Below, in pieces: positions 19,412-28,267 of a DNA stretch of 64,000 nucleotides (the first letter of the stretch is position 1; every line of letters starts with the position of its first letter). The notes beneath the pieces were generated by a model. It was not told where the DNA came from and ran no database searches. It saw only the letters and a program-made list of their open reading frames with translations. The position numbers were made by a program, and so were the translations under genes. The stretch is from Candidatus Brachybacter algidus. Its GTDB lineage: Bacteria; Bacteroidota; Bacteroidia; Chitinophagales; Saprospiraceae. The stretch covers positions 682,001-746,000 of the forward strand of contig JADJSK010000001.1 in NCBI GenBank assembly GCA_016711705.1, in the 5' to 3' direction.

Positions 19412-20440
19412 ATGAATAAAAACATCCTCGTCACCGGAGCTACCGGCCTTGTCGGATCTTATGTAGTCCGCACACTGATCGCCAATGGATATACCAATGT
19501 GACGATTATTCACAGAGCTACGAGTAATATGGCATTGCTAGAGGATGTAAAAGATAAGATAAAATATTTTGAGGCGGATCTGACAGATGTATTCGGGTTG
19601 GAAGATGCATTTGAAGGAATTACCCATGTTATTCATTGCGGGGCACTGGTTTCATTTGACAGCAGGGACAAACGTGCCTTAGCAAAAACAAACATTGAAG
19701 GAACAGCTAATCTGGTCAACCTGGCAATTGAAAACAATATCCAAAAATTAATTTATATAGGTTCCATCGCATCTCTTGGTAGAAATACCAACGATGACAT
19801 GATACACGAAGATGTCAAGTTTGAAGATAGTCCAAGTAATTCATTTTATGCCATCACGAAAAATTTTGGTGAAATGGAAGTTTGGCGCGGAAAAGCGGAA
19901 GGCCTCGACGTAAAAGTGCTCATCCCCGGACTAATCCTTGGTAGTGGATTCTGGAAAGTTGGTACCAATGGATCTTTCAATCATGTTTGGAGAGGAAGTA
20001 AGTTCTATCCTGAAGGCACGACCGGTTTTGTAGACGTGCGCGATATTGCAGATTTTGCTTTGAGAATGCTGGATTATGAAGGTCCACAGGAGAAATTTCT
20101 GATGATCGGCAAAAACGTTTCCTACAAGGTTTTCCTTGAGACTATTGCTTCAGCATTTAAGAAAAATGCACCTTCCATTCCAACAAAAAAATGGATCCTT
20201 GCTATTGCATGGCGGTTGGATAAATTGAGATCTTTCGTGACAGGATCGCGACCAATGTTGACAAAAGAAACTGCAACAACATCTTCAAAATTATACCTTT
20301 TTGACAATAGTCGCTCTCTTGAAATCGAAGGTTTTGAATACATTCCTTTCGAACAAACTATAGCTGAAACTGCTGCACAATACATGGAAGCTTCACTTGA
20401 GCAGTTTATACCTAAAGTATTAAAAGTGAAACAACTATGA
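19412..20440 (+). CDS. NAD-dependent epimerase/dehydratase family protein (extended SDR)
   Basis: A 342-residue extended SDR. The Rossmann NAD(P) motif GATGLVGSY is at residues about 8-16, DLTDVFGLEDAFEGITHVIHCGA is the classical second block, and YAITK provides the Tyr-Lys catalytic pair. Closest in feel to dihydroflavonol-reductase-like or sugar epimerase-like Bacteroidota proteins; the substrate is unknown. I place the start at the ATG at 19412; anything earlier translates the intergenic CAACATT repeats. Its last four bases (ATGA) overlap the ligA start. Confidence 0.85.
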   Translation: MNKNILVTGATGLVGSYVVRTLIANGYTNVTIIHRATSNMALLEDVKDKIKYFEADLTDVFGLEDAFEGITHVIHCGALVSFDSRDKRALAKTNIEGTANLVNLAIENNIQKLIYIGSIASLGRNTNDDMIHEDVKFEDSPSNSFYAITKNFGEMEVWRGKAEGLDVKVLIPGLILGSGFWKVGTNGSFNHVWRGSKFYPEGTTGFVDVRDIADFALRMLDYEGPQEKFLMIGKNVSYKVFLETIASAFKKNAPSIPTKKWILAIAWRLDKLRSFVTGSRPMLTKETATTSSKLYLFDNSRSLEIEGFEYIPFEQTIAETAAQYMEASLEQFIPKVLKVKQL

Positions 20441-22546
20441 ATGAAAACATAGATAAAATACTAAAGTTTTCCAGAGATATCCTTTCTGAAAAAATCAAGA
20501 TCGATTCTAAATCTATTGTGGATGAACTGGAAGAAACGGTTTGCTTTCATGAATGGAGATATTACACATTAAAGGAACCTATCCTGAGTGATACTGAATA
20601 TGATTTTCTTTTTAAGGCACTGGAAACTGTCGAAAAATCTCACCCGGCTTGGAGGTCTGCCCACTCTCCTACCCAACGTGTAGGACTTGAGATCACTGAA
20701 AATGCCAAACAGATCGACCACTTGCAACCCATGCTTTCCTTAGCAAATAGTTATAATGAGCAGGACCTGATTGATTTTGACCAGCAGATCAAAAAACTAC
20801 TGAAGATTGATATTTCAGATAAGCTCGATTACAGTGTCGAACCAAAATATGACGGAGGTGGAATCTCTTTGGTCTATGAAGACAACCAACTAGTCCGAGC
20901 AGTTACCCGTGGAGATGGCAGTCGTGGTGAGGAGATCACAAACAATGTCAAGAGCATGAAGTCTGTACCGCTTTATGCAGATTTTTCTAAGTTGGGCGTT
21001 AAAATTATTGAATTGCGTGGTGAGGCTTTGATTTCCACGGCAAATTTTTCCAAAATTAATAAAGCAAGAGAAGAAAACGGCCAGGTTCTCTTTGCCAATG
21101 CAAGAAATGCAGCTACAGGAGGCTTGAGAACAAAGGATCCAAAAGATACTGAAAGCCGCAAGATGGATGCCTTTATTTATTCGATATCTTATGCTGCTGA
21201 TTCCAATGGCAAAAGCATGTTGGACGAATTTAAATCACATTTTGACTCCATAAACACTATAGGCAAACTTGGTGTCAAAGTCCCTGATGAAGCGCGAAAG
21301 TTGTGTAAAGGCATTGATGAAGTGGTTAAGTTTTGCGCCAAATGGCAAAATGACCGCAATTTATTTCCTTATGAGATCGATGGCATGGTCATTAAGCTGG
21401 ATATTAAAAACTGGCAGGACAGGATCGGTTTCACGGCACACCATCCAAGATGGGCCATCGCTTATAAATTTCAGGCGAAACAAGCCGCTACAAGGCTTAT
21501 AGATGTGGAATATCAGATTGGAAAGATCGGTTCCATCACACCGGTAGGTAAATTGGAACCTGTGGCTCTTGCCGGAGTAACGATTTCTTCGGTATCACTG
21601 CATAATGAAGAATTTATAGAGAGTCGTGATCTGAGACTTGGTGATATGGTAGTCGTTGAGCGCGCCGGAGATGTAATTCCTTACATAGTGAAAGCATTGG
21701 ATGATGTCAGGGATGGCAGTGAAAAAGAGATAAAATTTCCAACACACTGTCCATCGTGCAATAGTGAGCTGGTAAAGCTTGAAACAGAGGCGGCGTGGCG
21801 CTGTATCAATCCGGATTGTCCTGCTCAGAATTTACAAAAATTAATATTTTTTGCTTCTAAGGATGCCATGGACATAGATGGATTTGGTAAGTCGATCATG
21901 GAGAAGTTTTTTGAATTGGGCTGGGTTAAGGATTATACAGACATTTACAGGTTAACAGAAGAACAGATATCCGGACTTGAAGGATTTGGCAAGAGATCTG
22001 CTGAGAAACTCATCGCTGCTATTGAAGTAAGTAAGGCCAACCCAATACAGCGCTTTCTGCATGCACTATCCATTCACCATGTCGGCAAAAAAGTAGCAAA
22101 GTTATTGGCCGAAGAGATAGACCACGTCCTTGAACTCGCTTCCTGGACTAAGGAACACTTTGAAGGAATAAAAGACATTGGACCGGTGGTAGCTCAGAAC
22201 GTACTGAACTATTTCGGAGATGAGGCAAATGTGGCCATGATCAAAGAAATGGAAGAACTTGGAGTTAATATAACAGCAACAGCCAAAGATAAAAGAGCTG
22301 TTGTAGCTGATACAGGTCACCATCTTTCAGGAAAAACAATCCTCTTCACAGGCACATTGCATCAGATGGGCCGTAAGGGAGGCTCAGGAAAAGGCGGAGT
22401 CGCTAGGTGCTAAAAATCTTGGAGCAGTGAGCTCAAACCTCAACATCCTGGTCGTTGGTGACAATGCTGGTTCCAAACTTAAGAAAGCAAAAGAATTAGG
22501 TACTGTGGAAGTGTTGACGGAGCAAGAGTTTCTGGATCTGCTTTAG
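20437..22546 (+). CDS. ligA: NAD-dependent DNA ligase (frameshifted near the C-terminus as sequenced)
   Basis: Seals nicks in DNA using NAD+. Domains in order: Ia domain, adenylation domain with the active-site lysine in EPKYDGGGIS (family KxDG; YEPK-DG), OB fold (HHPRWAIAYKF, VGKLEPVALAGVTIS), four-cysteine zinc finger (CPSC and CINPDCPAQN), helix-hairpin-helix repeats and a BRCT domain starting LSGKTILFTGTLHQMGRK. As sequenced the frame ends at 22413. After removing one G from GGG at 22377-22379 the BRCT domain continues EAQEKAESLGAK, then NILVVGDNAGSKLKKA, and ends at the TAG at 22544-22546. LigA is normally essential, although the BRCT domain can be partly dispensable, so this is probably a sequence error. 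Confidence 0.93.
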
Positions 22547-22549
22547 AGA

Positions 22550-23489
22550 CTACAATTTGACAACCTTGCTAAAATAAGGATGATTGTTGACATCCCTGAA
22601 TTCAACAAAATATATACCGGTTTTAAGATTGGATATATTGATCTCATTATCATTGACTGAAATTTTATAGCTTCGACCGCCAACGTCCGTTAAACTTGCA
22701 GAAACGACATGATTTATACCACTAACTTTAAATAATCCTGTTGAAGGGTTTGGAAATAATTGCAGTTCAGGTTTATCTGGATCTCTTGTAGAAGAAGAAA
22801 TGTGGCATTGGAAAAGATCTCCTTCACAAAAGTCTCTAAAAACATGATGGTAATTAAAGTGAATAGCATCATAATAATTCATTCCTATACCTTCGATCAA
22901 AAGACTGGGAAAATGACCAATTAGGCCTTGATTACCTAACACCATAAAACTTAGTACTGTTCTTGTTTTACCATATAAAAACATTTCTTCGACTGTGTCT
23001 ATTGCTCCATATGGATAAGCCCAATGTCCCTCTCCTCCTAATTGGGTTCTGAAACAATTTGATATAGTATCATCAATTTGCATATTAAAATTAAATATCT
23101 CTTGTTCTTGATTAGCACATTCGAATGGTGTTTGAATTTCTGGTAAATAAAATACCAGTTTTTTGTAGAGTGTCTTCCCTAAGATATCCAATTCTTAATG
23201 TATCAAGAAATTTATAGGGCATGATAGGTGAAAAGCAAGGAGGAAACTGGCATGGATGAGTTCCTTCAAGAAATGATTTATATATTTTGGTATAATCTTT
23301 TCCGGCAATTATTGTATCTCCCTTAGTCCACAATGCATATGCGTTTTCAGACTGAGCAGCCGGTTCATGATCATTTATTACAGTATAAAACCAGAATTTA
23401 TTTGCTTTTACAAAAGGAATGTAACTATGCTGGGCAATTGAATAGTTGTTTATTAAAAAAAATACAAAAGCGATTGTAAAATATTTCAT
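22550..23489 (-). CDS. T9SS type A sorting-domain protein (frameshifted as sequenced)
   Basis: A secreted protein of about 313 residues in two frames. The N-terminus has a signal peptide (MKYFTIAFVFFLINNYSIAQ) and WFYTVINDHEPA; the second frame continues VFYLPEIQTPFECANQEQ and ends with a type IX secretion sorting domain (LQLFPNPSTGLFKVSG, then LKTGIYFVEF and YFSKVVKL). The two join if one base is removed from the run of six A (T6 on the plus strand at 23159-23164). The body resembles the two following paralogs, so the three form one family of unknown function exported across the outer membrane and attached or released through the T9SS. Confidence 0.8.
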
Positions 23490-23529
23490 AATGACTAATT
23501 TTAGATTGAAGTTAAGATAAATTATCGTC

Positions 23530-24387
23530 TTACAATTTTACGATCTTGCTGAAATACTGATTGTTATTTTGATCAGTGATAACCACGATGTAAATGCCGG
23601 CCTTTAAATGACTTATATCAATTTCTTGATTTCTCATCTTATAAGAGTGTTCTTGACCCCAGACATTATATATTTTTATTTGCTTGAAATTATTTAAATC
23701 AGAAAATGTAAATTTTTCATTTGTGGGATTGGGGTAAAGTGAAATTGATTTACGAGATATTTCTGCCTTTGTACTAATTAAAGAATTACAATAATTTTCT
23801 TCACCATAAATTAATTTCCCGTCTATCGAATGACAAATAAAATTATATCCTCCTGAAATACTACCTACATAATTTGGAAACAAAAATATCCAACTAATAT
23901 CACCAATTCCTTCGATCCAAGTAGCGTTAAATCCCTCCCCATTATTCGATCCCAATTGCATTACTTTCCTTTCTACTCCATCATTAGTGGTCATATAATA
24001 AACATCATACACAGTCATAACGGCTGTTTGAGGAGCCCAAAAACCCCAAGCTGGTGCAGTAAACGAATCTCCAACAATTAAATTAAAATCGCATAAAAGC
24101 ATTTCATTTGTGGAATCTTCTGGTAGGATGTATAACTTCCTATCCTCTTCTCTGTAATAAATTGTATCAAATTGCGGGTTTAAAATATTTTTAAAACTTA
24201 CCCTCGAATATTCAATACCGGCAACATTTATTATACTATCAGGGCCTACACAAAAATTATATAAATTTTCCCCATGGTCTCCATATGCGCGATAACACCA
24301 GGATGCATTTAGTTTTGGAAACTCAACCTGAGCGTGTAGAGTCAATGAAGTAAGTACAAAAAAGAAGAATATGTAAAATGTTTTCAT
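23530..24387 (-). CDS. T9SS type A sorting-domain secreted protein, paralog 1
   Basis: 285 residues. Signal peptide ending LHAQ, a body with FPKLNASWCYRAYGDHGENL, a WIEGIGDISWIF block and FICHSIDGKLIYGEENYC, then a C-terminal sorting domain: SLYPNPTNEKFTF, IKIYNVWGQE, LKAGIYIVVI and YFSKIVKL. Function of the body is unknown. It is 41 bp from the next paralog and has the same length. The last 110 bp are identical at the nucleotide level in both, while the middle has diverged. Confidence 0.85.
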   Translation of the reverse strand: MKTFYIFFFFVLTSLTLHAQVEFPKLNASWCYRAYGDHGENLYNFCVGPDSIINVAGIEYSRVSFKNILNPQFDTIYYREEDRKLYILPEDSTNEMLLCDFNLIVGDSFTAPAWGFWAPQTAVMTVYDVYYMTTNDGVERKVMQLGSNNGEGFNATWIEGIGDISWIFLFPNYVGSISGGYNFICHSIDGKLIYGEENYCNSLISTKAEISRKSISLYPNPTNEKFTFSDLNNFKQIKIYNVWGQEHSYKMRNQEIDISHLKAGIYIVVITDQNNNQYFSKIVKL

Positions 24388-24428
24388 AGTATTTGATTTT
24401 AAAGTGAAGTTAAGAATAAACTATCGTC

Positions 24429-25286
24429 TTACAATTTTACGATCTTGCTGAAATACTGATTGTTATTTTGATCAGTGATAACCACGATGTAAATGCCGGC
24501 CTTTAAATGACTTATATCAATTTCTTGATTTGTTATCTTATAAGCGACTTCCTGACCCCAGACATTGTAGATTTTTAGTTCTTTGAAACTCTCGATTGTT
24601 GTAAAGGAAAATTTACCTAGAGTTGGATTGGGATAAAATTTGAAGGATTTCAAAGATTTACGGTCATTTGTGCCAATCCAGGAGTAGCAAGAATTTTCGT
24701 CCCCATAAATTACTTTTCCATCTATCGAATGACAAATAAAAATGAATCCGCCTGAAATGGTTCCCAGATAATTCGGGACTAAAAACAACCAGCTTATATC
24801 GCCAATACCTTCAATCCAAGTTGTATGTAAAAACTCTGGACCTTCTGCACTTAACTGCATAATTTTTCTACTAACTCCATCATTTGTAATTAGATAGCTA
24901 ATATCAATAACAGTCAAAATAGATGAACTATATGGATAAGTTCCCCATCTGGGATTGAGAAAAGTATCACCCAAATTGAGATTAAAATCGCATAATAGTA
25001 TCTCCCGTATTGAATCTTCCGGTAGGATGAATAATTTTCTATCTTCTTCTCTGTATAAAATCGTATCAAATTCAGGGCTTAAATTATTTTTAAAACTTAC
25101 TCTCGAATAATTAATGCCGCCCACATTTATAATACTATCAGGACCTACACAAAAATTATATAAGTTTTCCCCATGATCACCATATGCGCGATAACACCAG
25201 GATGCATTAAGTTTTGGAAATTCTGCCTGAGCCTGTAGATGATTTAAAGAATATATCAAAAAGGTGAGTAGCGATATTATTTTCAT
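24429..25286 (-). CDS. T9SS type A sorting-domain secreted protein, paralog 2
   Basis: 285 residues, about the same as its neighbour throughout: signal peptide ending LQAQ, the FPKLNASWCYRAYGDHGENL block, WIEGIGDISWLF, FICHSIDGKVIYGDENSC and the sorting domain with FKFYPNPTLGKFSF and LKAGIYIVVI. Tandem duplication is clear. An IS481-type element sits 45 bp upstream of its start, so its promoter may have been displaced or replaced by insertion-sequence DNA. Confidence 0.85.
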   Translation of the reverse strand: MKIISLLTFLIYSLNHLQAQAEFPKLNASWCYRAYGDHGENLYNFCVGPDSIINVGGINYSRVSFKNNLSPEFDTILYREEDRKLFILPEDSIREILLCDFNLNLGDTFLNPRWGTYPYSSSILTVIDISYLITNDGVSRKIMQLSAEGPEFLHTTWIEGIGDISWLFLVPNYLGTISGGFIFICHSIDGKVIYGDENSCYSWIGTNDRKSLKSFKFYPNPTLGKFSFTTIESFKELKIYNVWGQEVAYKITNQEIDISHLKAGIYIVVITDQNNNQYFSKIVKL

Positions 25287-25330
25287 TGTATTTTTTCTTC
25301 TAAGAATATTTTTTAATTATTAAATGTGAT

Positions 25331-25348
25331 GTTTCACAAGGTTGTTGA
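25331..25348 (+). repeat. IS terminal inverted repeat, left
   Basis: 18-bp terminal repeat identical, in inverse orientation, to 26458-26475. The base outside is T here and A (read inward) at the other end. Confidence 0.85.
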
Positions 25349-26344
25349 TTAGAAATGAGCATAATTATGTTGTAAATTTAGTAAAGTATTTTTAAAAACC
25401 ATTGGATTAGTAATAAACAGATCTGGGTTTAATCTAAACCATTTTTCTAACGCATCAAAAGGCGTTTTTACAGATAATTCTTTTCTTAAGGATCCATGTC
25501 TTCGGTATAGGTTATAATTAATGAGAAAGCGATCTAAATCATCAAACATTTTTTCTTTTTGGGTGTATAAAGTTTTCATAATCGTATTTGATTTTATAAT
25601 TCCATTGGCCCTTTCTACCATGCCATTTGTCTTTGGAGTTGCGGGTTTGGTCAATCTGTGATCAATATTAAATTCATTGCATAACATATCAAATTTAGAT
25701 TCCATACTACATGGCTGTCCTTTTTTAGACCTAATTAAACTATTAGTAAATTCTAATCCATTGTCGGTCAAAACATGAGAAATATAAAATGGAAAGAATG
25801 ATTTGCATAGTGCAAGAAAGTCGGTTGCAGATTGTGCCGTTTTATTTTTATAAACTTTATAGTACATAAGTCTTGTAGCTCGATCTATAGCAACATATAA
25901 GTAATATTTAGATCCATCAAATTTGGGTAAATAAGTCACATCAATATGTAAATAACCCGGATCATATTCCTTAAATTTTTTAGCAAGGTCTTTCTTTTCT
26001 GATGGAATTGTGTTGAGCTTAAGTGTAACAAGTGTCCGATAAACGGAACTCCTTGAAACAGGCATTTCAGGAGCAACATTCAACATCTCATGAATTTCAT
26101 CAATAGAGATCCAACTGGCTTGTCTGATGCTTCGAATAAGGGCCTTCTGGACATCATTTAACGCATATTCAATATTGATGGGTCGAGAGGACACATCAGA
26201 GGTAAAGGATCGGCTTTTCCACTTGGATACACAGTTTTTTGAAATGCCATATTGTAGGGATAAATCTTCTAGACTCAACTTACTAGCTTGTATTGCGCTT
26301 CGAACGTGTATATTTGTAACGGCATTAGTATGATAACTTTGCAT
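25349..26344 (-). CDS. IS481-family transposase
   Basis: 331 residues and apparently intact. The N-terminal helix-turn-helix (LSLQYGISKNCVSKWKSR) is followed by an rve integrase-core domain with the DDE triad: D in HIDVTYLPKF, D in LTDNGLEFTNS and E in NGMVERANGIIK. The C-terminal YNLYRRHGSL is typical of the IS481/IS3 integrase core. The stop codon begins right beside the left terminal repeat, as in compact insertion sequences. Confidence 0.95.
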   Translation of the reverse strand: MQSYHTNAVTNIHVRSAIQASKLSLEDLSLQYGISKNCVSKWKSRSFTSDVSSRPINIEYALNDVQKALIRSIRQASWISIDEIHEMLNVAPEMPVSRSSVYRTLVTLKLNTIPSEKKDLAKKFKEYDPGYLHIDVTYLPKFDGSKYYLYVAIDRATRLMYYKVYKNKTAQSATDFLALCKSFFPFYISHVLTDNGLEFTNSLIRSKKGQPCSMESKFDMLCNEFNIDHRLTKPATPKTNGMVERANGIIKSNTIMKTLYTQKEKMFDDLDRFLINYNLYRRHGSLRKELSVKTPFDALEKWFRLNPDLFITNPMVFKNTLLNLQHNYAHF

Positions 26345-26396
26345 TTTGTATTAGAGTTTTGGTCAACACAAAATACTCATTTCAAATTTATCAGCA

Positions 26397-26447
26397 CTCC
26401 CTGGAGTGAGCTGCTTCGGCTACGCCTTCGCAGCTCACTCCAGGGAG
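26397..26447. repeat. Perfect 18-bp hairpin inside the IS
   Basis: CTCCCTGGAGTGAGCTGC pairs perfectly with GCAGCTCACTCCAGGGAG across a 15-nt loop (TTCGGCTACGCCTTC). It lies between the right terminal repeat and the transposase start, 53 bp upstream of the ATG. In leftward RNA it would form a very stable structure that could block read-through expression of transposase. Confidence 0.85.
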
Positions 26448-26457
26448 GCTAATCGCC

Positions 26458-26475
26458 TCAACAACCTTGTGAAAC
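26458..26475 (-). repeat. IS terminal inverted repeat, right
   Basis: Inverse copy of 25331-25348; 18 of 18 bases match. Confidence 0.85.
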
Positions 26476-26550
26476 TTTTCAATTAAAATTAAAAAAAATA
26501 TGATTAAACTATCAAATATTATCTGATCCATGCCTCATGAGCTATTTCAA

Positions 26551-26580
26551 TTTGGGTAAACTTATTTTTTATTACTTTTG
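26551..26580 (+). promoter_or_regulatory. Bacteroidota-type promoter of pheS
   Basis: TTTG at 26551-26554 and TACTTTTG at 26573-26580, separated by 18 bp, match the primary-sigma consensus TTTG-N19-TAnnTTTG. Transcription would begin near 26587. This argues against a TTG start inside the promoter and for the ATG at 26617. Confidence 0.7.
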
Positions 26581-26616
26581 CACCCATTACAACTATTCAT
26601 AAGATATAACACGACA

Positions 26617-27642
26617 ATGAGCGTTTCAAACAATGCAGATATAGCCTCAATGGCAACTGAAATAGAAAACTATGCAATTAATTCTAAGGAAGAACTGGAA
26701 GCTTTCCGTATTGCTTTTCTTGGAACAAAGAATAAATTGAAAGACTTATTTAGTCTGATGGGCAAAGTAGCTACTGAAGACAGAAAAGAATTTGGGCAGA
26801 TGCTCAATGGACTAAAGACGAGCGCTGAAACCAAATTTGCACAGTTTTCAGAGTCCCTGGAAAATGCCGGATTTGGTGAGTCAAAATCCAACATTGACCT
26901 TTCCATGCCGGGATTCCCTACCCCACTGGGTTCACGGCATCCGGTGACGATGACGTTGGATAGGATCATCGAGATCTTTACCAAGATCGGATTTACTGTC
27001 GAGGAAAACAGAGAGATCGAAGATGAATGGCACAATTTCACAGCTCTCAACACACCGGACGACCATCCGGCAAGAGATATGACGGATACGTACTACCTCG
27101 CCAATGACTTTACCAGAATGTTGCGCTCACAGACATCTACTGTCCAGGTGCACGTCATGGAAAGTCAAAAACCACCGATAAGGATCATTTCACCCGGACG
27201 TGTTTACAGAAATGAAACGATATCCAGCCGCTCCCACTGCCAGTTTCATCAAGTGGAAGGTTTGTATATTGATAAAAATGTCTCATTGGCAGACATGAAA
27301 CAAACCCTTGACTATTACGCAAAAGCGATGTATGGTCCACATGCCAAAACCAGACTCAGAGCCTCCTACTTCCCATTCACTGAACCAAGCGCCGAAATGG
27401 ATGTTTACTGGGGTCTCGAAACAGAAGATGACAAACGCATCACCAAGGGCACAGGTTGGCTGGAAGTCTTAGGTTGCGGTATGGTGGATCCTGCTGTCCT
27501 TGAGAATTGTGGTATTGATCCAGAAGTTTATAGCGGCTTTGCGTGGGGCATGGGTATCGAACGTCAGGCTATGTTGAAATACAAGGTGACGGATATCAGG
27601 CATTTCTTTGAGAATGATGTGCGGTTTTTATCGCAGTTTTGA
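26617..27642 (+). CDS. pheS: Phenylalanyl-tRNA synthetase alpha subunit
   Basis: Catalytic subunit of the alpha2-beta2 class II PheRS. About 341 residues: an N-terminal coiled coil (residues about 1-90, including EELEAFRIAFLGTKNKLKDL), motif 1 region HPVTMTLDRI, motif 2 VYRNETISSRSHCQFHQVEG, and motif 3 GFAWGMGIERQAML near the C-terminus. The start at 26617 is set by the promoter position and gives the family's usual N-terminus. The beta subunit gene is not adjacent, which is common in Bacteroidota. A tandem repeat tract begins right after the stop. Confidence 0.96.
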   Translation: MSVSNNADIASMATEIENYAINSKEELEAFRIAFLGTKNKLKDLFSLMGKVATEDRKEFGQMLNGLKTSAETKFAQFSESLENAGFGESKSNIDLSMPGFPTPLGSRHPVTMTLDRIIEIFTKIGFTVEENREIEDEWHNFTALNTPDDHPARDMTDTYYLANDFTRMLRSQTSTVQVHVMESQKPPIRIISPGRVYRNETISSRSHCQFHQVEGLYIDKNVSLADMKQTLDYYAKAMYGPHAKTRLRASYFPFTEPSAEMDVYWGLETEDDKRITKGTGWLEVLGCGMVDPAVLENCGIDPEVYSGFAWGMGIERQAMLKYKVTDIRHFFENDVRFLSQF

Positions 27643-27648
27643 ATTAGA

Positions 27649-27754
27649 GTTAACCAGTTGTCAGTTAATCAGTTGTCAGTTAATCAGTTGTCAGTTAATC
27701 AGTTGTCAGTTAACCAGTGGTGAGTTAACCAGTTAACCAGTTTGTGCAGAATGA
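27649..27754. repeat. 15-bp tandem repeat, about five copies plus tail
   Basis: Units GTTAACCAGTTGTCA / GTTAATCAGTTGTCA follow each other at 15-bp period from 27649, ending in GTTAACCAGTGGTGA and a tail GTTAACCAGTTAACCAG. It starts 7 bp after the pheS stop. The final 46 bp (27709-27754) recur exactly at 28115-28160. Confidence 0.9.
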
Positions 27755-27903
27755 GCCTAATAACATAATTTGTTATAGTTAATAGCTTAGTGCCTCAAAA
27801 GTCAATTTGCTAGCAATTTAAAAACCTGAAAGGTTGACATTATAATTACACATAATGCTACAATAACCAAAACTAATAATTGGAAAAAATAACGAAGGCC
27901 ATA

Positions 27904-28057
27904 CTTCCCCTCATGCTGAGGGGTGGCCAAAGGCCGGGGTGAGATTCTTGTTATAATGAATTTTAATTAAATAATTGTTCCCATATATATAGGGTCGGAA
28001 TTTCGACCAACTTCAAAAGGCCACCCCGCCTGTCGGCACCCCTCAAGAGGGGAAGTT
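27904..28057. repeat. Inverted REP-like pair
   Basis: CTTCCCCTCATGCTGAGGGG then TGGCCAAAGGCCGGGGTG at 27904-27942 is matched in inverse orientation at 28019-28057 (GGCCACCCCGCC, then CACCCCTCAAGAGGGGAAG). The arms are imperfect copies; each also has internal dyad symmetry (CCCCTC...GAGGGG). Such CTTCCCCTC...GGGGTG words are widespread between Bacteroidota genes. Confidence 0.75.
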
Positions 28058-28114
28058 TTTAACACCACATCACTTTAATTAATATACTATGTTCGAAGAG
28101 TTAACCAACTATAA

Positions 28115-28160
28115 GTTAACCAGTGGTGAGTTAACCAGTTAACCAGTTTGTGCAGAATGA
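28115..28160. repeat. 46-bp exact repeat, second copy
   Basis: Identical to 27709-27754 over 46 bp and in the same orientation; the two copies flank the inverted REP-like pair. Confidence 0.9.
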
Positions 28161-28267
28161 TCTTATGTACCTAATATGCTAAAGTCCTAATCCAAATCAG
28201 GAAGTAAGTTAATGCCTGATGCAATCTATCCGCTAATGCGCTAATCCGCCAATCAGCTAATGGGCAT

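Larger units (their letters stand above)
25331..26475. mobile_element. IS481-family insertion sequence
   Basis: A 1,145-bp element bounded by an exact 18-bp inverted repeat: GTTTCACAAGGTTGTTGA at 25331-25348 and its reverse complement at 26458-26475. It contains one full transposase gene and, near the right end, a long hairpin. Flanking 5-mers (GTGAT left, TTTTC right) do not match, so no target duplication is visible. It sits between a T9SS paralog and pheS. Confidence 0.88.
27643..28267. other. 625-bp repeat-filled gap between pheS and hisIE
   Basis: No gene found. From left to right: the 15-bp tandem array, an AT-rich spacer with an ACCTGAAAGGT hairpin near 27822-27834, an inverted REP-like pair, the second copy of the 46-bp repeat, and CTAATGCGCTAATCCGCCAAT-type words (units of GCTAATC) that run up to the hisIE stop. 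Transcription from pheS and his converges here. Confidence 0.75.

Noticed and set aside
19114..19419. 101-codon frame between anmK and the SDR gene
   Set aside because: Translation of quasi-periodic intergenic words (FEVCCLMFVVC..., STFNIQPSTFNL); not protein-like.
10463..23164. Programmed ribosomal frameshifting as a general feature of this genome
   Set aside because: The four shifts need both -1 and +1 directions, hit unrelated genes including ligA, and lie in plain short homopolymers; indel errors explain them better, with only the LOG site worth a separate check.
27649..27754. Tandem repeat array as a possible CRISPR
   Set aside because: Repeats touch each other at 15-bp period with no spacers, and no cas gene is present.
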